A stretch of DNA of 64,000 bases from Aphelenchoides besseyi. Its lineage: Eukaryota; Nematoda; Chromadorea; Rhabditida; Aphelenchoididae. Position 1 is the first letter of the stretch. Every line of letters starts with the position of its first letter. The stretch lies in contig JAMPIQ010000002.1 of the NCBI GenBank assembly GCA_024699855.1, positions 12,462,001 through 12,526,000 of the forward strand. Reading direction: 5' to 3'. Positions 1 to 15,300 of the stretch are shown piece by piece. The notes below the pieces were generated by a model. That model saw only the letters and a list, made by a program, of their open reading frames with translations, searched no databases and had not been told where the DNA came from. A program made the position numbers and the translations under genes.

Positions 1-582
1 TTACAAATTGTACAATGTGATTTTGCATGATATTATTGCTAAATAATGTGATTTTTTAACTGTATGTACCATGAGTATTAATGCATTGATTCGGCGCGTA
101 GTGAATGAAAATTGGAGTTGTCCCAAGTATGTCTATTATATGCTAACTCGCGTTTATCCATCTGTAGTATTCAAATCCCCGTTTACTGCTAACTTTATTT
201 TCCAAGTGTTTTTACAGAGACAAATAAACTATTCACATCACATGTCCGTATAATCCACGCGTTTAAACGACGCTCAAGATATTTGCTGAGGAATCTCCGT
301 GAAAGACGAGCGTGTTAAATGGAGAAGTGGGATAATTTGTTGAAACTTCGAATCCTCACATTGTTTGCCGTCCTTCTTGACCAACACTCGTCAATTCTTT
401 TCCTGAGAACTTCGTTACAAACGGTCGCGGGCGTTGTGTTTCTTTTTGACGACTTGGTTTTTGCAGACCGACCGAAAAACGAAGTGGTTGTCCCGTTAGT
501 TCAGGAGTATTATTGTTTGGCTGCAACACGCGCAGACGTTAAATTTTTGTGCGTTTTTCTGCTTCAAACCTCAACGATTGTG
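1..582. other. Upstream non-coding stretch
   Basis: AT-rich sequence before the zinc-finger gene. An open frame from 319 runs in phase into the first coding codon of the next gene, but its upstream part has no recognisable domain and looks like untranslated leader. I see no RNA gene or repeat here. Confidence 0.5.
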
Positions 583-1143
583 ATGGAAGAGGAACAAACG
601 GTTGATTTCATGTTTTAAACGATTTTTTATTGTTGTTTAGGAGAAATGGAAAAAGGAAAAATGGTCGTGCTCTTTGTGCACGTATAACAACATTGCTGGA
701 CAACTCAAATGCGATCTCTGCAAAACACCTCGTTTCGGTCAAGACGATTCGGACAACGAAACAATCAAACAACAGGAAGAGCTGATGGCTCCGAGTTGGT
801 CGTGTCATTGCTGCACATTCAAGAACATCCAAACTGCCACACGTTGTGCCAAATGCGACAGCGAACGAACATCGGCAGCAAAATCGGACGGCATGATCGA
901 ACGAGCAGCCAATTTGGCTCCGAGAAATCTGACTATTCGCGCAAATTCTCCACGTATCGATCGAATGTCTTCGTTGAAGTCACACGGTGGATCGCCTCAA
1001 TTCCGTCATGGTAAAAATCGACATACGATTGATTGTTTTATTGGAATTTTTGCAGATTCGAATCCCAATTCCGGCACTGCGAACAAATGGAAATGTCCTC
1101 GTTGTACGTACCTCAATTTTGCCAAAGCAGTCAAGTGTGCACG

Positions 1144-1156
<13 letters not shown>
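583..1156 (+). CDS. Triple NZF (RanBP2-type) zinc-finger protein, TRABID N-terminus-like
   Basis: Exons 583-600, 641-1010 and 1056-1156 give 162 residues. Three Npl4/RanBP2-type zinc fingers are visible, each W-x-C-x2-C-(T-Y/F)-x-N-x6-C-x2-C: WSCSLCTYNN near residue 13, WSCHCCTFKN near 54 and WKCPRCTYLN near 142. The T-Y/F pair after the second cysteine is the ubiquitin-contacting motif of NZF fingers, so ubiquitin binding is likely. Three such fingers at the N-terminus is the layout of the deubiquitinase TRABID/ZRANB1, but no OTU catalytic domain follows. The ATG at 583 was chosen because MEEEQT splices in phase onto EKWKKEKWSC. The 45-nt intron at 1011-1055 is open in frame and would otherwise be read as protein. 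The frame stops four codons after the last finger begins its CxxC and overlaps the PCYT2 start; it could instead be the N-terminus of a fusion with PCYT2. Confidence 0.72.
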
Positions 1157-2694
<1,538 letters not shown>

Positions 2695-2869
2695 CGGAGT
2701 ATACATGTGGGTTGTTGTTTCGTATATTAGCCGTTATTTTATTACATTTTCCAAGTGTACAAAATTTGTTTTTCTTCTATATCATTTCGTTGCCTAAATA
2801 GTTGTATGAATGCGGGCAATCATTTTGTTTAGTTCACTATTGTCGAAGACAACGTGCATTCATAGCTTT

Positions 2870-2875
2870 AATAAA
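2870..2875 (+). terminator. Poly(A) signal after PCYT2
   Basis: AATAAA lies 175 nt after the PCYT2 stop. From here to 3339 I see only AT-rich intergenic sequence. Confidence 0.5.
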
Positions 2876-3339
2876 TGTTGCTTTAAATGAATTACACGGT
2901 TGTCTTCATTACTCTCCGGTATGTACATAGAATTTCCCTACTGTAACGTCTTTTACTTGATAGCGGCAGGTCTGCAAACGATTCGGTTTTTGTTATTTCC
3001 GCTTAATTTTCTTATTTGTCAATTGCAATAATTTATGTAATTAGTCTTGAGGGAACGGTTTACTTGTCATTCAGACATTTGGTGCGATCATCTTTCAAAC
3101 AAACGACATTTTGTGCATAGCTCTGGTTAATGAAAAAACATATTTGGTGAAATCGAGAATAAACTTTTGAAGTTATTTCGTATGAAAAGGGAGTGATAGT
3201 TATTGTAATGTCATGTTGAGAAGACTGAGCAAATTGGTTTGATTCCAATGAAATTCGTGAACAAGATGGTCGCTATAGAAACTGCAAGAGAAAGCGGTCA
3301 GCGCTTAGCGTTTGACCACTTCACGTTCTATTGCTGTCA

Positions 3340-4685
3340 ATGTCTTCTTTTTTCCAAAAGGTTCGAAATCGTTTAGTATCAAAAAACGATGCTGAACCTG
3401 CGGTTTCGACGGCTACCGAAAACGAGTTGAGCAACCAACCGACTAGAAGTTCCGTTAACGTGATCGATGAGGTGCCAGAATCTTTGCCCGGAATCATTCA
3501 GCCGATAGACAACTCCGATGCATACGAGAACAATGAAGCTGATGAAATAGCAATTGAGCATCGACGTCATTCGAAAGATGCGGAAGAAAACACTGACGAA
3601 AACGAGGATCAAAGATCGCAGGAAGTCGCGACTCAAGACCAACCAAAATTGGACGAAACAAACAGCGATGCAGCATCGATTGTACCGGATGAACCGGAAC
3701 CAAGCAAGTTTCGTGATGACCTTTACATTCAGATGCGACGTAAGTTCATAGACCAACGATCTAAACTTTGTTGTTCTAGAGAATTTTCGAAGAACAACTC
3801 GTGAAGCGTTTGCAATCAATCAGCTTATGTCCGAGATTCCGCCGCTTACATCCGCTGAAATGCAACACTACCGATCTGTTAGTACGGCCATTTCAATTCA
3901 AACCGTTTTCCATAACTTTGCTCTCGTACTACAAGGTATAACGCTTGAAATTACAAGTAAATTTTGTTTCGCAGGACTTTTGTCGGGCCTTGCTGTCTTT
4001 CATTCAATCGTTGCGTTTGTCTTTACAGACATTAACGCTATGACTAAGGAATATAAACAAATGGCTGCACCAATGCACGCAGTTTTCTATTTCTGTTTTG
4101 TTGTAACCGCAATTGGTGCCATGGACAGGTAAGTGAAGTTCGTTTTTGGATTAACGATCTGCAACAGATTCGAAACTGGAGGGTCTTGGCGGCATACAAT
4201 CGATCGTTGTATGAAGTTGCAACGTGGTGGTTTGGCTTTGCTTATTGCGTTTATTGGCACAAGTAGCACTGCGGCCATGACAAAATTTGAAGAGTACTTG
4301 ACTATGCAGCTTCCTGATATTTTGGAGCCTAATTCTTCGCTAGTTATTGCATGGAGATGGTTGAGTTTCACTCGAGCAGTTTGCGCTGTTTGCAGTTGGC
4401 TTTTAATTGCTCTTCAACCAACAGCAAATTACACTCGTGATCAACTACTCGCTATGGCGGTTTGCTTCGAACTTACCAATTTGTTAACACTTAAATTTTT
4501 AGCCTCAGCTCGAAATGCAAGTTGATGGTCTTGAGACTGACATATCCAGCGAGAATGCTCGTATAGCAAACAGAGGAATTGTTTCGTTGGCAAATTCGGC
4601 CGGTGGATTAAATTTATCTCAAGAACTGATTGCGTCAATGAGATTGGCAGCACAAAAGTCTCTTCCAAATCAAAGCTTGTCTTAG
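3340..4685 (+). CDS. TMEM237: TMEM237 (JBTS14) ciliary transition-zone membrane protein
   Basis: Exons 3340-3739, 3780-3935, 3975-4128, 4168-4459 and 4503-4685 give 394 residues. The first ~140 residues are hydrophilic and acidic (many D, E, N, S, Q), followed by four predicted membrane spans, the family layout. The spans are around GLLSGLAVFHSIVAFVF, MHAVFYFCFVVTAIGAMDRF, GLALLIAFIGTSSTAAM and FTRAVCAVCSWLLIALQPT, the last running into NYTRDQLLAM. The AMDRF and YT-x3-LLAM stretches match human TMEM237. In other animals the protein sits in the transition zone of cilia and is mutated in Joubert syndrome 14; in nematodes it would act in sensory cilia. Translation starts at the ATG at 3340, since an in-frame TTG at 3331 is less likely. 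The 43-nt final intron is open in frame and gives a false C-terminus if ignored. Confidence 0.85.
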
Positions 4686-7514
4686 TATTGTAACAGTAAA
4701 TCCTGAGATTGATTATAAGAAGTAAAATAATTCGCTGTTCATGAGTAGTCAACATAATGCACTAATTACACTGTAGTTGTTTAATGCACATAGTAGAGCG
4801 AACATACATTTGGGAATAGAAAGATTTAACACAATCGAGAAGTTCTTTTGTAAAAAGTAGTCGATTAGTCAATTCCCAAGAAGCGTATTTGCGTATAGAC
4901 AATCAGATTCAATTAGATTGCCGCTCACAAACTGAAAAGAAAAACAACCACTATGTCTGATTGACCATATCCTTACTGTAACTGAAATTTTCTCGATGTT
5001 GAAATAGTTCGTGTAGACTTCTGATGATAACGTGATTTAACAACAATCACATTGATGTTGAGTTTGTTGTCGTCCAAATGATCGTCGCCAATTTCGTTTT
5101 TAGAGCGATTATCCAGTTAGCTCTGTGGGCTTAAAGAAACGAGTCTTAAACTTAGACGTAGTTGGTCAATCAATGCGGAAGTGTGTTTATGTGACCACTG
5201 AGACTTCAGTGTGGTCTCTGGGTTGATAGCAAAACAACTTTTCGAGTTAAGGGAAATTTACTTTGTCGTCTGTTAAAGTACTCATTTTAATAAATTTCCT
5301 GTATTTGACAATGTGGGAGGCAACTTGGCCAAGAAATGCGGGAACCAATTTACCGCCCAAACTTCAGCGTTTTGTCGCTGAGAAAACAACCGAGTGATTG
5401 TTGTCGTGAATTCGTGCTTTTTGGTATTCAATTGACGTATAGCGGATAAAACTTATTTCGTCGAAACAAGTGTCCGAAACTGTTTGTTTGAAACGAGATG
5501 CGAAAAGTTGTTTCTCTTTTGTTCGTCAAACACATTTCGCTTCGAACTCTGTCGAAGTAGCGGTCGACTTGGATTGCTTGCTTTGCATCTTATCAATTTA
5601 CTGTTTTTGAAATGACGGATTTCACGAGTATTCCGACGTCGTCAATCGTTCTCGTGTGGGCGTGGTTGGAGCGTACTTTTCCCGTTAATTTGTTTTCTCA
5701 ATTTCAACTCCCGGGAACCATTGTTCGTAAAGATGGCATCTTGTAATCTTATCTGCGATGCATTAGGTTATCTTCCGTCGACTGTTCTCCTCGATTATCG
5801 AATACCTGAGGGCATGTTCCTGCCGTTTTTAGTCCGAACAAATAAGCCGTTCATCGAGTTACGGCGTGTTTTTGTATTTTTAGTCTGACGTTGCCATTGT
5901 CTGCGGTGCTCTTGACCTACACTGTTTTTCCAATTCGTTGGCTGAAATTCAAGATCTGTGTGAGCATTTTATCTGTCAACTGCAGCAACGTTTGTTCGCT
6001 CCACACTTCGGCGGAATGGTGATTATGGAAATATGAGTTGAACGCTTATTCCGGTTTAATCTTATAAGAAGCCATCGCCTGTTGCGATGTTTTAATTGAC
6101 ATCGAAAGTTAACATAACGTTCACTACGCAGATTTTTTGATTTCTGACGATTTTTCCGTCTAGTTCCTTTCCCATCATACATATTCCCCATTGGCTGAGG
6201 TCCGGATGTTACGCGAAGAAGAGTCGAGGGACAAAAAAACACGACAAAAAGGGGGTGAATTCTGTTAAAAACAATTGGTGACAGAATTCTTTCGTTGGGT
6301 TTACTGAATCCGAAACGACACGAAAATGAAGGAAGAGAAGTAACCGTTCAATTTGACACTTTTAACGAACGAATAACCGGCAGAACAGTTTTCAAATGAA
6401 GTGCTTAAATTGTTCGGCCTACAGCTGCGTGCCTCAGTGTAACCAAACGGTTCATTCTTTTCGACCAAATTGCACTAATGAACTGAACAACTCAAATTAA
6501 ACAACATCGGGACTATTGATTAGAGAATGACGAAGAACACGGAGGTCGAGTTGATTCGAAAGATTTTTGCGCCAAATGACCGCTTCAAAAAGTCAAATGA
6601 ACGTCCAGTCAACGTGACTGTAGAGTGTCATTTTGACCTTTTGGTATTCCGCTTTTCATTTGCTAATCTTTTCACTTTAGGGCTTACCGTCGTCTGAGAT
6701 GACATTTTTATTCCACAAATTTTTACATTAGTCTTTCGACTTTTACGTCTTCATTTTACTTCTTGTTATAGTTTGATGAACAGTACAATGTTTAGGGTTA
6801 TTCGTTTGTATTTCATTCGTGAGCTCCATAACTAAACTCATAAGTTTGTGGGGTTTCGGTAGATAGTCGTAGATTCCGGTCGTCACGTTTTCATGTTCGA
6901 CAAATCATTTCGAATGCGAACTTTCGTGGACCACACTCTGTGTTTTAATGTGAAGCTTGCGTCGTTAAAAGATGAGCTCCGAATAAAGTGCCACAGTTTC
7001 AAGTAAAAAATTTAACTACCGACGAGACGAAGAATGAGAACGCAGAAGCTTTTTACCATTAAGTTGATCAAACGTTACGTTGTGGTATACAAACAGTCTT
7101 AATCCGCTCTTAACTACACTTGTTAGTTCACGAGACAGGGATTTCGACTTTCTCACTCTTGTGTATTCAACTTAAGTAGCCAAAAACCATAAAAGTTTTA
7201 CATCTCTGATCTTCGTCCTCGATGAACTCGTCTCCGCTCTTCTCCAACTTTTTTGTCATTTCTCACGCCGCATTTACAAAGAACTTGCGTGCCAAACAGC
7301 TCTTGATTTTGTACGTGTTTCCGAAGCTCTCGGAACTTTTTTCGTTGCTTATTTCAAAATTCTCGTCTACAGTTATTTGTATTCGCGGATTGAGCAGCCT
7401 TCAATCGGACAACGTTTCTTATTTGTGTTTAATTTTTAAATTTCAGCGACATTTTACATTTGTTGAACACTCGAGGATGTCAAATTAAAAGTGCGAAATC
7501 AAATTTGAAGTTCA
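4686..7514. other. Intergenic stretch, no gene seen
   Basis: About 2.8 kb between TMEM237 and the GPCR. The + strand reads T-rich in its later part. Short open frames (for example 5976-6242 and 7222-7488) have no domain, no matching splice sites and low-complexity composition. It may hold the promoter or untranslated leader of the GPCR. Confidence 0.5.
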
Positions 7515-9042
7515 ATGGACGACAAAAATGAGCTCGGTTATGAATTGCAACCAACGGAATTTCCACCGGACTGCTCGACGACCAATAACACGACGTTTGC
7601 TACGGTCGAGTTTCTTCATAGATACGACATGATACCGTGGCCAAACTTTACAAACTGTCTTCCAAACTGCGGTTTATGCCAACCATCAAATAGCGATCAA
7701 ACGTATTTGATTTTCAATTTCTTGATCATCGGTCTGCTTTTACCGTTCATTTCTTTATGCGGTCTTTTTGGAAACGCTTTTTCGGTTTATGTGTACAGTC
7801 GACCAGGTACGTCACAAATCTTCTTAATATCAAGACTTTGTTTTAGCAATGAGAACATCAACCAATCTCTATTTGTGTGCACTTGGCTGTTCGGATAATG
7901 CCGTGATTCTCACAGCCGTTTTCCTCTTTTTCTTCGACAGTATTCGCCGATACTCACTGAGGTTAACTATTGCATATAATTTTCTGTCTCCGTTCGTTTA
8001 TCCGGCAGCATTGATTGCTCAGGCGTGTTCGGTTTATTTCACCTTGATTGCTGGAATCGATTGCTTCACACACGTAGGTTTCTAATGTTTGTTCGGATGT
8101 TATTGCCATTTTCAGGTTTGTTTACCTGAGCGTTTTCGACAGCGTTTCAATCATCCGCGAACGATTCGTGGACTTCTAGTTGGAGTCGTTCTGTTCAGTA
8201 TAATTTACAATTTACCTCATTGTTTTGTGAGTTCCAAATGAAATTAGAGAAGGTTGATAACTACGTTTAGGAAGCCGTCCTCATCGAATGTTGGCATCCT
8301 CATTTCAACAGTTGGTCATTGGAGGTAAGTATGAATGATGAATTACTAGATAATGTTTCTGTTGTTTAGGTGTGTGCGGCCCCATTTCGTTTCCACGAAA
8401 CGTAACCTTCAAATAGGTTTTCTCCAAATTAAACAATCTGTTGCAGATATACGCTTGTTTATTACAAGTACATGTATTCAATTTTTTTGGCAGTTGGACC
8501 GCTGATTGCTCTGATCATTCTAAACACATGTATCATACTCTTCAGTATGGTATTCAAATCATCTCCCGAGACAGATAGCGGCGATAATGTGGCATTGGTA
8601 ATAGAAAAAGAAGTTGTCGGAATATTTTCATTATTTGCAGATACTTGTTGTCTTACTTTTCATTTCGTGTAATACGATTGCACTCTTGATCAATGTCTTC
8701 GAGAACCATCTGTCGGCTTTGCTTCAATGGCGAATCAATTACATTATCGACATCTCCAATCTACTTGTGGTCTTCAATAGTAGCTTCAATTTCTGTATTT
8801 ATTATCGTTTTTCGAAGCTGTTCCGCCGCAACTTTAAGTACTCGGTGTGCGGTCGTTGTCTGACCAACCATCACAACGTTCTTGTAAAAACCACGGGTGA
8901 TCAACCAAGCGCTGCATTGATTCGTACATCAGTTTGTGAAACGGGTCCGACCTGTGATGCACTACGTTTCACACGTGCCAACTCAACCGATTCGTTGAAT
9001 TCGGCGTTACGTGCTGTCGCTAACAAAGAAGTTTTGATATGA
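7515..9042 (+). CDS. Rhodopsin-class (FMRFamide-receptor-like) peptide GPCR
   Basis: Exons 7515-7806, 7847-8073, 8116-8226, 8271-8324, 8370-8401, 8447-8597 and 8641-9042 give 422 residues. An N-terminal tail of about 65 residues carries N-glycosylation sequons (NNT, NFT). Seven hydrophobic segments follow. TM1 holds the GN motif (CGLFGNAFSVYVYSRP). TM7 reads NLLVVFNSSFNFCIYYRFS, a variant NPxxY typical of FMRFamide/DMSR-type receptors, followed by a basic helix-8 region (SKLFRRNFKY). The DRY position at the end of TM3 is D-C-F (AGIDCFTHVC), so the arginine that normally couples to G protein is missing. The C-tail is rich in S and T, suitable for receptor kinase sites. The ligand cannot be read from sequence. 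Closest by motif are FRPR-type neuropeptide receptors. Confidence 0.8.
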
Positions 9043-9390
9043 GCTTAAGTCTTTTCGAATCGTTTCATAAACTTTCTGAGCGAGTTATCGGTCTCCACTA
9101 TACGATGGCAGGTTGTTTATTACGTAAATTTGATCGAATGGCAAAAATACATTGGCGTATGACTAATTGGGAATCTAAATAACTTATGACAAGGCACCGG
9201 TGTGCGGAAAGAATGAGGAGCGATGTCTACGTAAATTGAATGTCAAGTTGATCAAAAATGTGGAATGATACGCAAACTCTCGGGTAGAGAAGTTGCAATA
9301 AAAGTCACGTAGAAATATGCAAATCGATTTTAATAAAAAGATTTGTTTAATAAACGAAAATAACAAGATAGAAAAGTTGAAGAATATGAA

Positions 9391-12300
9391 TCAATTACCA
9401 TGAATTTCATGATTTTGTCGTGAGTTCTGTTGCAGTTTTTGTTGCAATTCATTGAAGAAATCCATCTGTTGTTTATGCTGTTCGTTCATGAGAGCTGGTG
9501 ACTGGATTCGAGTGTTGCTGGATCTCGTCGGAGGCGGTGGAGCTCGACTCGGTGGTCGATTTGGAGTGTTTCCATTGCTAAGAGGCGGCAAACCTAAAGG
9601 TGCTTGATTTCCGTTCACACCCGGTTTTGGAGTTAGAAAAGCAGGTTTTGGTGGTGGCTACAACGATAACTTAGTCGAGATACTAATCGTTCTTCTTACC
9701 TGCATTCCAGGACGGAAATTTACTTGTGATATTGTTTGAGTTTGTGGCGAATCAACGACTGATCTGTGATTGATAGCTGAATTGAAATTGTTGTGCGAAG
9801 AAACGCCGTTTCGATGAAACTGTTGAGTCGAATAACTTGATGGTTGATTGTGATAAACAACTTCTGGTGGTGGCGGAAACTGCTCTTCGTCTGAGTCGGA
9901 ATCTGCCCCATCAGTTGCCAAGTTTACGGCCGTTGGATACGCAGTATTGACTTCATAGATTTCTGCGGTACACGGAATCGGCTCGGCTAGACGAGATGAT
10001 GCCGAATGAACAGACGAGCGAGTAGGTGTAGGCGGAAGAGCAGGAGATTGACTTGATCCACGATAATTCAAAATACTGGAATTGAAAGTTGTGGTTGAAG
10101 AAGCGCTAAGTGGGTCAGGTTGTCGTTTGATTGTTCCGCAATCATCCTAAACACCAAAGCAAATGATAACTTTGATGAATTTTTCTATTTACCCGATCAA
10201 AAGCGGTATTCGGCGATGCATGTGACCGATTAGTCAACGGTGGTGCTTCGATGTTGTTATGACGAGAATGTGAAATCAAAGAGATACGAGAAATTCCATT
10301 TTGACTTTGAGCAGCAACGCTTTCTGGTCTCGAATTAGCAGCTGACGATTTTTCGCTTGTCGGAATCCGCTGATGAACATCGACGTGAATTGGTTTCACT
10401 AACGACGCTTTTTGCATTGAACTAAAAGTTTGCCGGAAGTTTTGATCGAGACACGCACTTCCATTCTACAACACTTGTTATTCCGATTCAATACAATCCT
10501 TTTACCTTTGTGATACGTAAAGCGGCAATCCACTTGCGGAACGTTTTCTCGTCTTCCGTACAAATGTATCTAAACAAAATAGTTGGTAATAGATGGGAAA
10601 GAAATGGCTACTTGATGTATTTCGAGGTTTTCACTTGAATTTTCGGATGTTTGATTGCAAAACCGAAGTTACTCGGAGCTTTGTACTTTTTACGCCAATC
10701 AGTGCACGTATAGACCTGAAATATCTTCTAGTGCAAGTCTATTTCTCTCTTCAACTCACTTGATTGTTGTAGACATTCATGAGACATTGCAGATCCTTTG
10801 TGCCGCGCATCTTTCCCTTTGGACAGTAGTAGAGACCAGAAGATCGTAATACGAAATAATGTTTTTTCCACGATTTCTTTCCATCTGCTTTCAACATCAA
10901 CCAACCTTCCAGTTCGGGTACAAGATTTTTGTTTTCAATGTACTTCTAAAGACTTATAGGTTCTCTTCAGATACTCAACTAATTACTTGCCTGCAATAGA
11001 TCTGATTTCTGCTCGGCCGTCCATTCTGCATCGGGAGACGGACCGTCGAAATCCGATTTTTCGGTGATCAAGTAATGTTGAGGACTGTGAATGAAGCAAT
11101 ATTTGTCCATACGTCGAATGAAGTAAAGTTTGTTCTTCGATTCCGCAAGCCAGTCCTCGATATTCTCCACAACGAACTCATGATCCTCGTAGATTCGCTC
11201 TGCAATTATTTTCACTTGTAATTTCCGTGTAATTATTCATTTAGTGCGTGCAGCTAATCAATCGTTTTGGACACGAAATCGTTTGTCCAGCTGTCCATCT
11301 TTGCGGTCGATTCCCGCTAATTAAACGTTGACCCATTTTTGAGCGCAGACGAGCGCTCCTCGGAGGCTAATGCGTGAAAACTCGACGCGTGCTGTGGACG
11401 TGTAATCTGATCGGCTCAAGAATCCGCGAGCTTGTGTGCAAGAGCAATGGATCTCAACTCTCGGTTTTAATTCTTGATTTCAAACCACGCGAAAGTCGCG
11501 CACGTGTCCCGAACAATGGACTAACCACCAGTCAGTCGCTCGTGGCAGCGGCGATACCGAACAAACAGTTTGTATCGTTTATTCGGCCTTTCAACACGAA
11601 CAGATCAACAGCAGGAGGTGGTAATCTGCACTTTGTCCTCAACGTCTGGTCACTAAGCGAACAGACGCAAGTAATTAAACGAAGTGGTCGAGTTTCAAGT
11701 TACCTCCCGATCTTTGCGTTTGTTTCAAAATAATAACCAAGTATGCGATCTCGTCTATACTCAAGTAGAACGTTTCAATCCGAAAACTCCAAAAATATCC
11801 CGATTTTTGTTGAATTTGTAATTGAATTACTCAAACAAAGAACAAAACTCCCCGTTTTTACTACCAAAAAGTAATCGTATTATTGTGCAATAGAAAAAAG
11901 AACTCACTAATATGCAATTCCGGATACTCTTCAACAATAGCATGTTCGGGCGTCAACAAGATGTGCAGTTTATCAGCCAGATGTTGCATTGTTTCGGCAA
12001 CCGTCCAACGCTCATCGATTAACATTCCTTTGGTGGAATTGTCTTCGAGGAAGAACTTCACATAGATTTTCTTCATCTTTGCTTCTTTCATCTTTTCCAA
12101 TGCTTCACGAATCTTTGCAGCTTTGATTTCCGCATCGGTCATCGGTGTTTTGTTGAAAAGAGCGTTCTGCGATGATGAACATGATTCCAAACCGTTCGTT
12201 CCGCTGTCCGAAGATGCCGATTTGGGAGACGCCTGAAACGACTTTGTTTACTGTTGTGTCTGGTCCTTTTCGTGGTTTTCATTTTGTACTTTTTGGATCT

Positions 12301-15300
12301 TTGGTTTGAGAATTCGCCAAAAGAAAGACGGAGAACTTCGGCTTATTAGTAATCTTCCATGCGGTCAGTGAGAAAGATTATTCAGATGAGTTCGAAGTTT
12401 GACAGAAATCGGCGAGTCGAAGAGAATTCATTGCTACGTAATCCGGACGCGCGTCTTGCGAAACTCAACCGCATTTCCGGCGGTCGCTCTTTCAAGGCGA
12501 CTGCTGACCATACGAAGTGTTCCGTTGATGCGCCAAACTCGAGGCTGACCCGACAGTTATGGCGAACCAGAGCATCAAATTTCATTGACAGATGTTTTGA
12601 ATGAAGTACTAGAAGAGCAATTGAAGGCCAAAAAAACTCTTCATTCTTACTTATGTTTCAAGTCTTATTTTAAACACCATGTGATTCAATTCCAAGCAAT
12701 CCAACTGTTCAGAAACCGAATTCGAATGGCACACTGCGATTTGATTGCCACCACAATGGTGCTCCTTCTTAAAATGTGTAAAGCCCCGGGATTAGTGGTG
12801 TCGTCAACGAAGAGGCTGACGGTTCTTGAAATTGTTCGGCGTAAAAGTGAAATCAACACCGCTGAATATATCGACAAATTTTACTAACCAAAAGCTCGCT
12901 TTCCTGCATACGTTAATCGCGTGTTCATCAATTGCCGCTGCGGGAATCTTTGGCGAAACCGGAAATTTAATTCAAATTCCACGTCGCAACGATCGTTTAT
13001 TGTGCTTCGCCGCTTCAATGGCGATCGACCGCAATTGCGATTCGTGCTCGAGGCCAAAACGTTGTGTCGAGAATTTCTGAAAAGCTCAAAAGCTTTGCAA
13101 AATCGTCGCTGGTCAAGCGAAACAACATAACGGCGGATGTTTTGAAAACAATTCGAAGACAACAACAACCTACGGGTTAACGTCGAATCGATGGAAATTT
13201 GCTTGCGACCGCTGCGTGAATCATAAACCTTTGAGTTTTGACGGTTAGCCGGACGTTCAATTGGGACCGACGGCCGAGTGTGCAGAAATGATCGTCACCA
13301 TTCAACTTTGCGGCGAACTCATGAAGAAAATTACGCGCCAGCGATGTCGATCGACTAACTGCCAAATCATGATCTGCGCTTCGTTCGTTCAACGACTGAA
13401 TCATGCTGCGAAGATGAGCATTGAAATGAGGATGACGCAGAAACGAGGACCGTTTTCAACAAACAGCAGGTTTTTGGTTCATGGCATTTGAATTCTTTCG
13501 GGTAAAAGTCGAAATGTCTTTCAATTGTGGATGTGAATTCAAGTCCAATACAATAAAGTTGCTGATTTGACCATTGAAATACAAATAAGCAAAAGGACAA
13601 ATTTAGCGGGCGCACAGATTGAACGAGCTTGTCCTCAACACCAGATGAGCGTTTTCTCACATTCCGCCGAACGAGGACACTCCTTTAGAGTGCGAGCCAT
13701 TATATGCGCAATAAGACGACGGTCATCACACAAACCTGGTTAGTTGGACTTGGCGTGTTCAATGAACCACGATAACTGTCGGCACTAGAGATTTCCGAAT
13801 TGCGATTTCGACGAGCACATCCGGACGAACACTCGGTACTCGACGAGTCGCCATAAGCTGAATCGGCATCGGGACTTGCACAGACTTCCGAGTTCGTTGG
13901 TGGAACGTAGGCGACGTGCGTGTGTCCGGAAAAATGAACGGATGGCTGATGGAATGGAGCAGCAGTCTAAAACATGAGTCCGGTTAGAAAGTCCTCACGC
14001 TTGAATGAGCTTGTAAACTGCAATCTACGAAATCGAGACTCGTTTTTCAACTCACACTCAAAACAATTAAACAAAAAAACGTTAAATGTGCTATTCCAAC
14101 AACATTTGCTTACCGGTTGAGTTGTTTTAACTGCCGTGTTGCTCGTCGGAAAACTGAGCTGCGAATGAACTGATGTCGATTGAACAAGCGGAGTTATACC
14201 GACAAGCATTTGATCAGCTGCATCACTGCTCAATTGATTTTCCAATTCCAATAACTCGTTTAGAATCGTATCCAAATCGAGATCATCTACAAACACGTAA
14301 TTTCCACAAAATCCTGCTAACAAACCTTTTGCATTTGCCATGCTGTAACGAACGATATCGATTTGTGGCTTCGGTGGCACTTGTGGTCGATGTCGAACCA
14401 CCGGTTCACCGTCTTCGTTTGTTGTATTATCGGATGTATCAACACTGGTTGTCGGTAACTGAGCGGTGCAATGAACGGGTTGAGCCGGCGGCTGAGAAGA
14501 AACGTCCAGCAATGCAACGCTCGTCGACTGCGAAACGGGAAGAGCGGCGGCCGAAGCTCCGCCTACAACTCGCTGTTGTTGCAACGATGCGGTAGAGAAC
14601 GCGCAAAAATTCCCGGCCACTGGAACAGCTGTCGACGTGCCGTCAAGTCGTTGGACCGCTGCCGTCGAACCAGGTACCATCGTTGTTGTGCTCGACTGGT
14701 CCTCGTAGCAGACGACAGCGCAAGTTTTTTGCTGTTCAATAACAGGCGCAAACGAGACCTTTGTGGCCGAATGCGGATGATCGGCGCGATTGGTCGTATT
14801 GCCATTCGGCGGTCGATATGCACGACCCAAAACCATCAAATCGATCGATGCTAAAGCGTCTTTTGAGATCGGATGGATTACCTGCAATAAGCACACGTAT
14901 TATAAGCTTATCAATCAGTCGAAAGAAATCTTGAAACGTTCAAATAAGAAAAAGTCGACGTTTACACAATCGATGTTTTCGCGTTTTTCTCAGCGTTCTG
15001 AGCGTTTTTTTACAATAAACGTTCCGGTTATGCTCCATTTTTATCACCACCGTATCGTTTCATTTGCATTCGACTGGAATGACGAGCAAACACGTAGAAA
15101 ATGAAATACAAAGAGTTCACCAGCAAATGTGTTCGCAATTTTATCTCTCAATCTCCTCTTTTTGATCAGATCAAAAGCGTTCGATGGTCGTTGAAGTTTG
15201 GGCAACCACCGCAAGTAACACAAACGTTCTTGCCTTGCGGGCATAAACATTTAAAATCAAACGCGATTATTAAACTCAAAGGCTTTTTAGCTTCTTGCTT

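Noticed and set aside
319..582. Open frame extending the zinc-finger protein 88 codons upstream
   Set aside because: In phase, but hydrophobic, without domain similarity, and the ATG at 583 gives a TRABID-like start.
13967..14113. Continuation of the mig-10 open frame to 13967
   Set aside because: A GTAAGC donor at 14113 and an acceptor at 13966 define an intron; the read-through adds unrelated residues.
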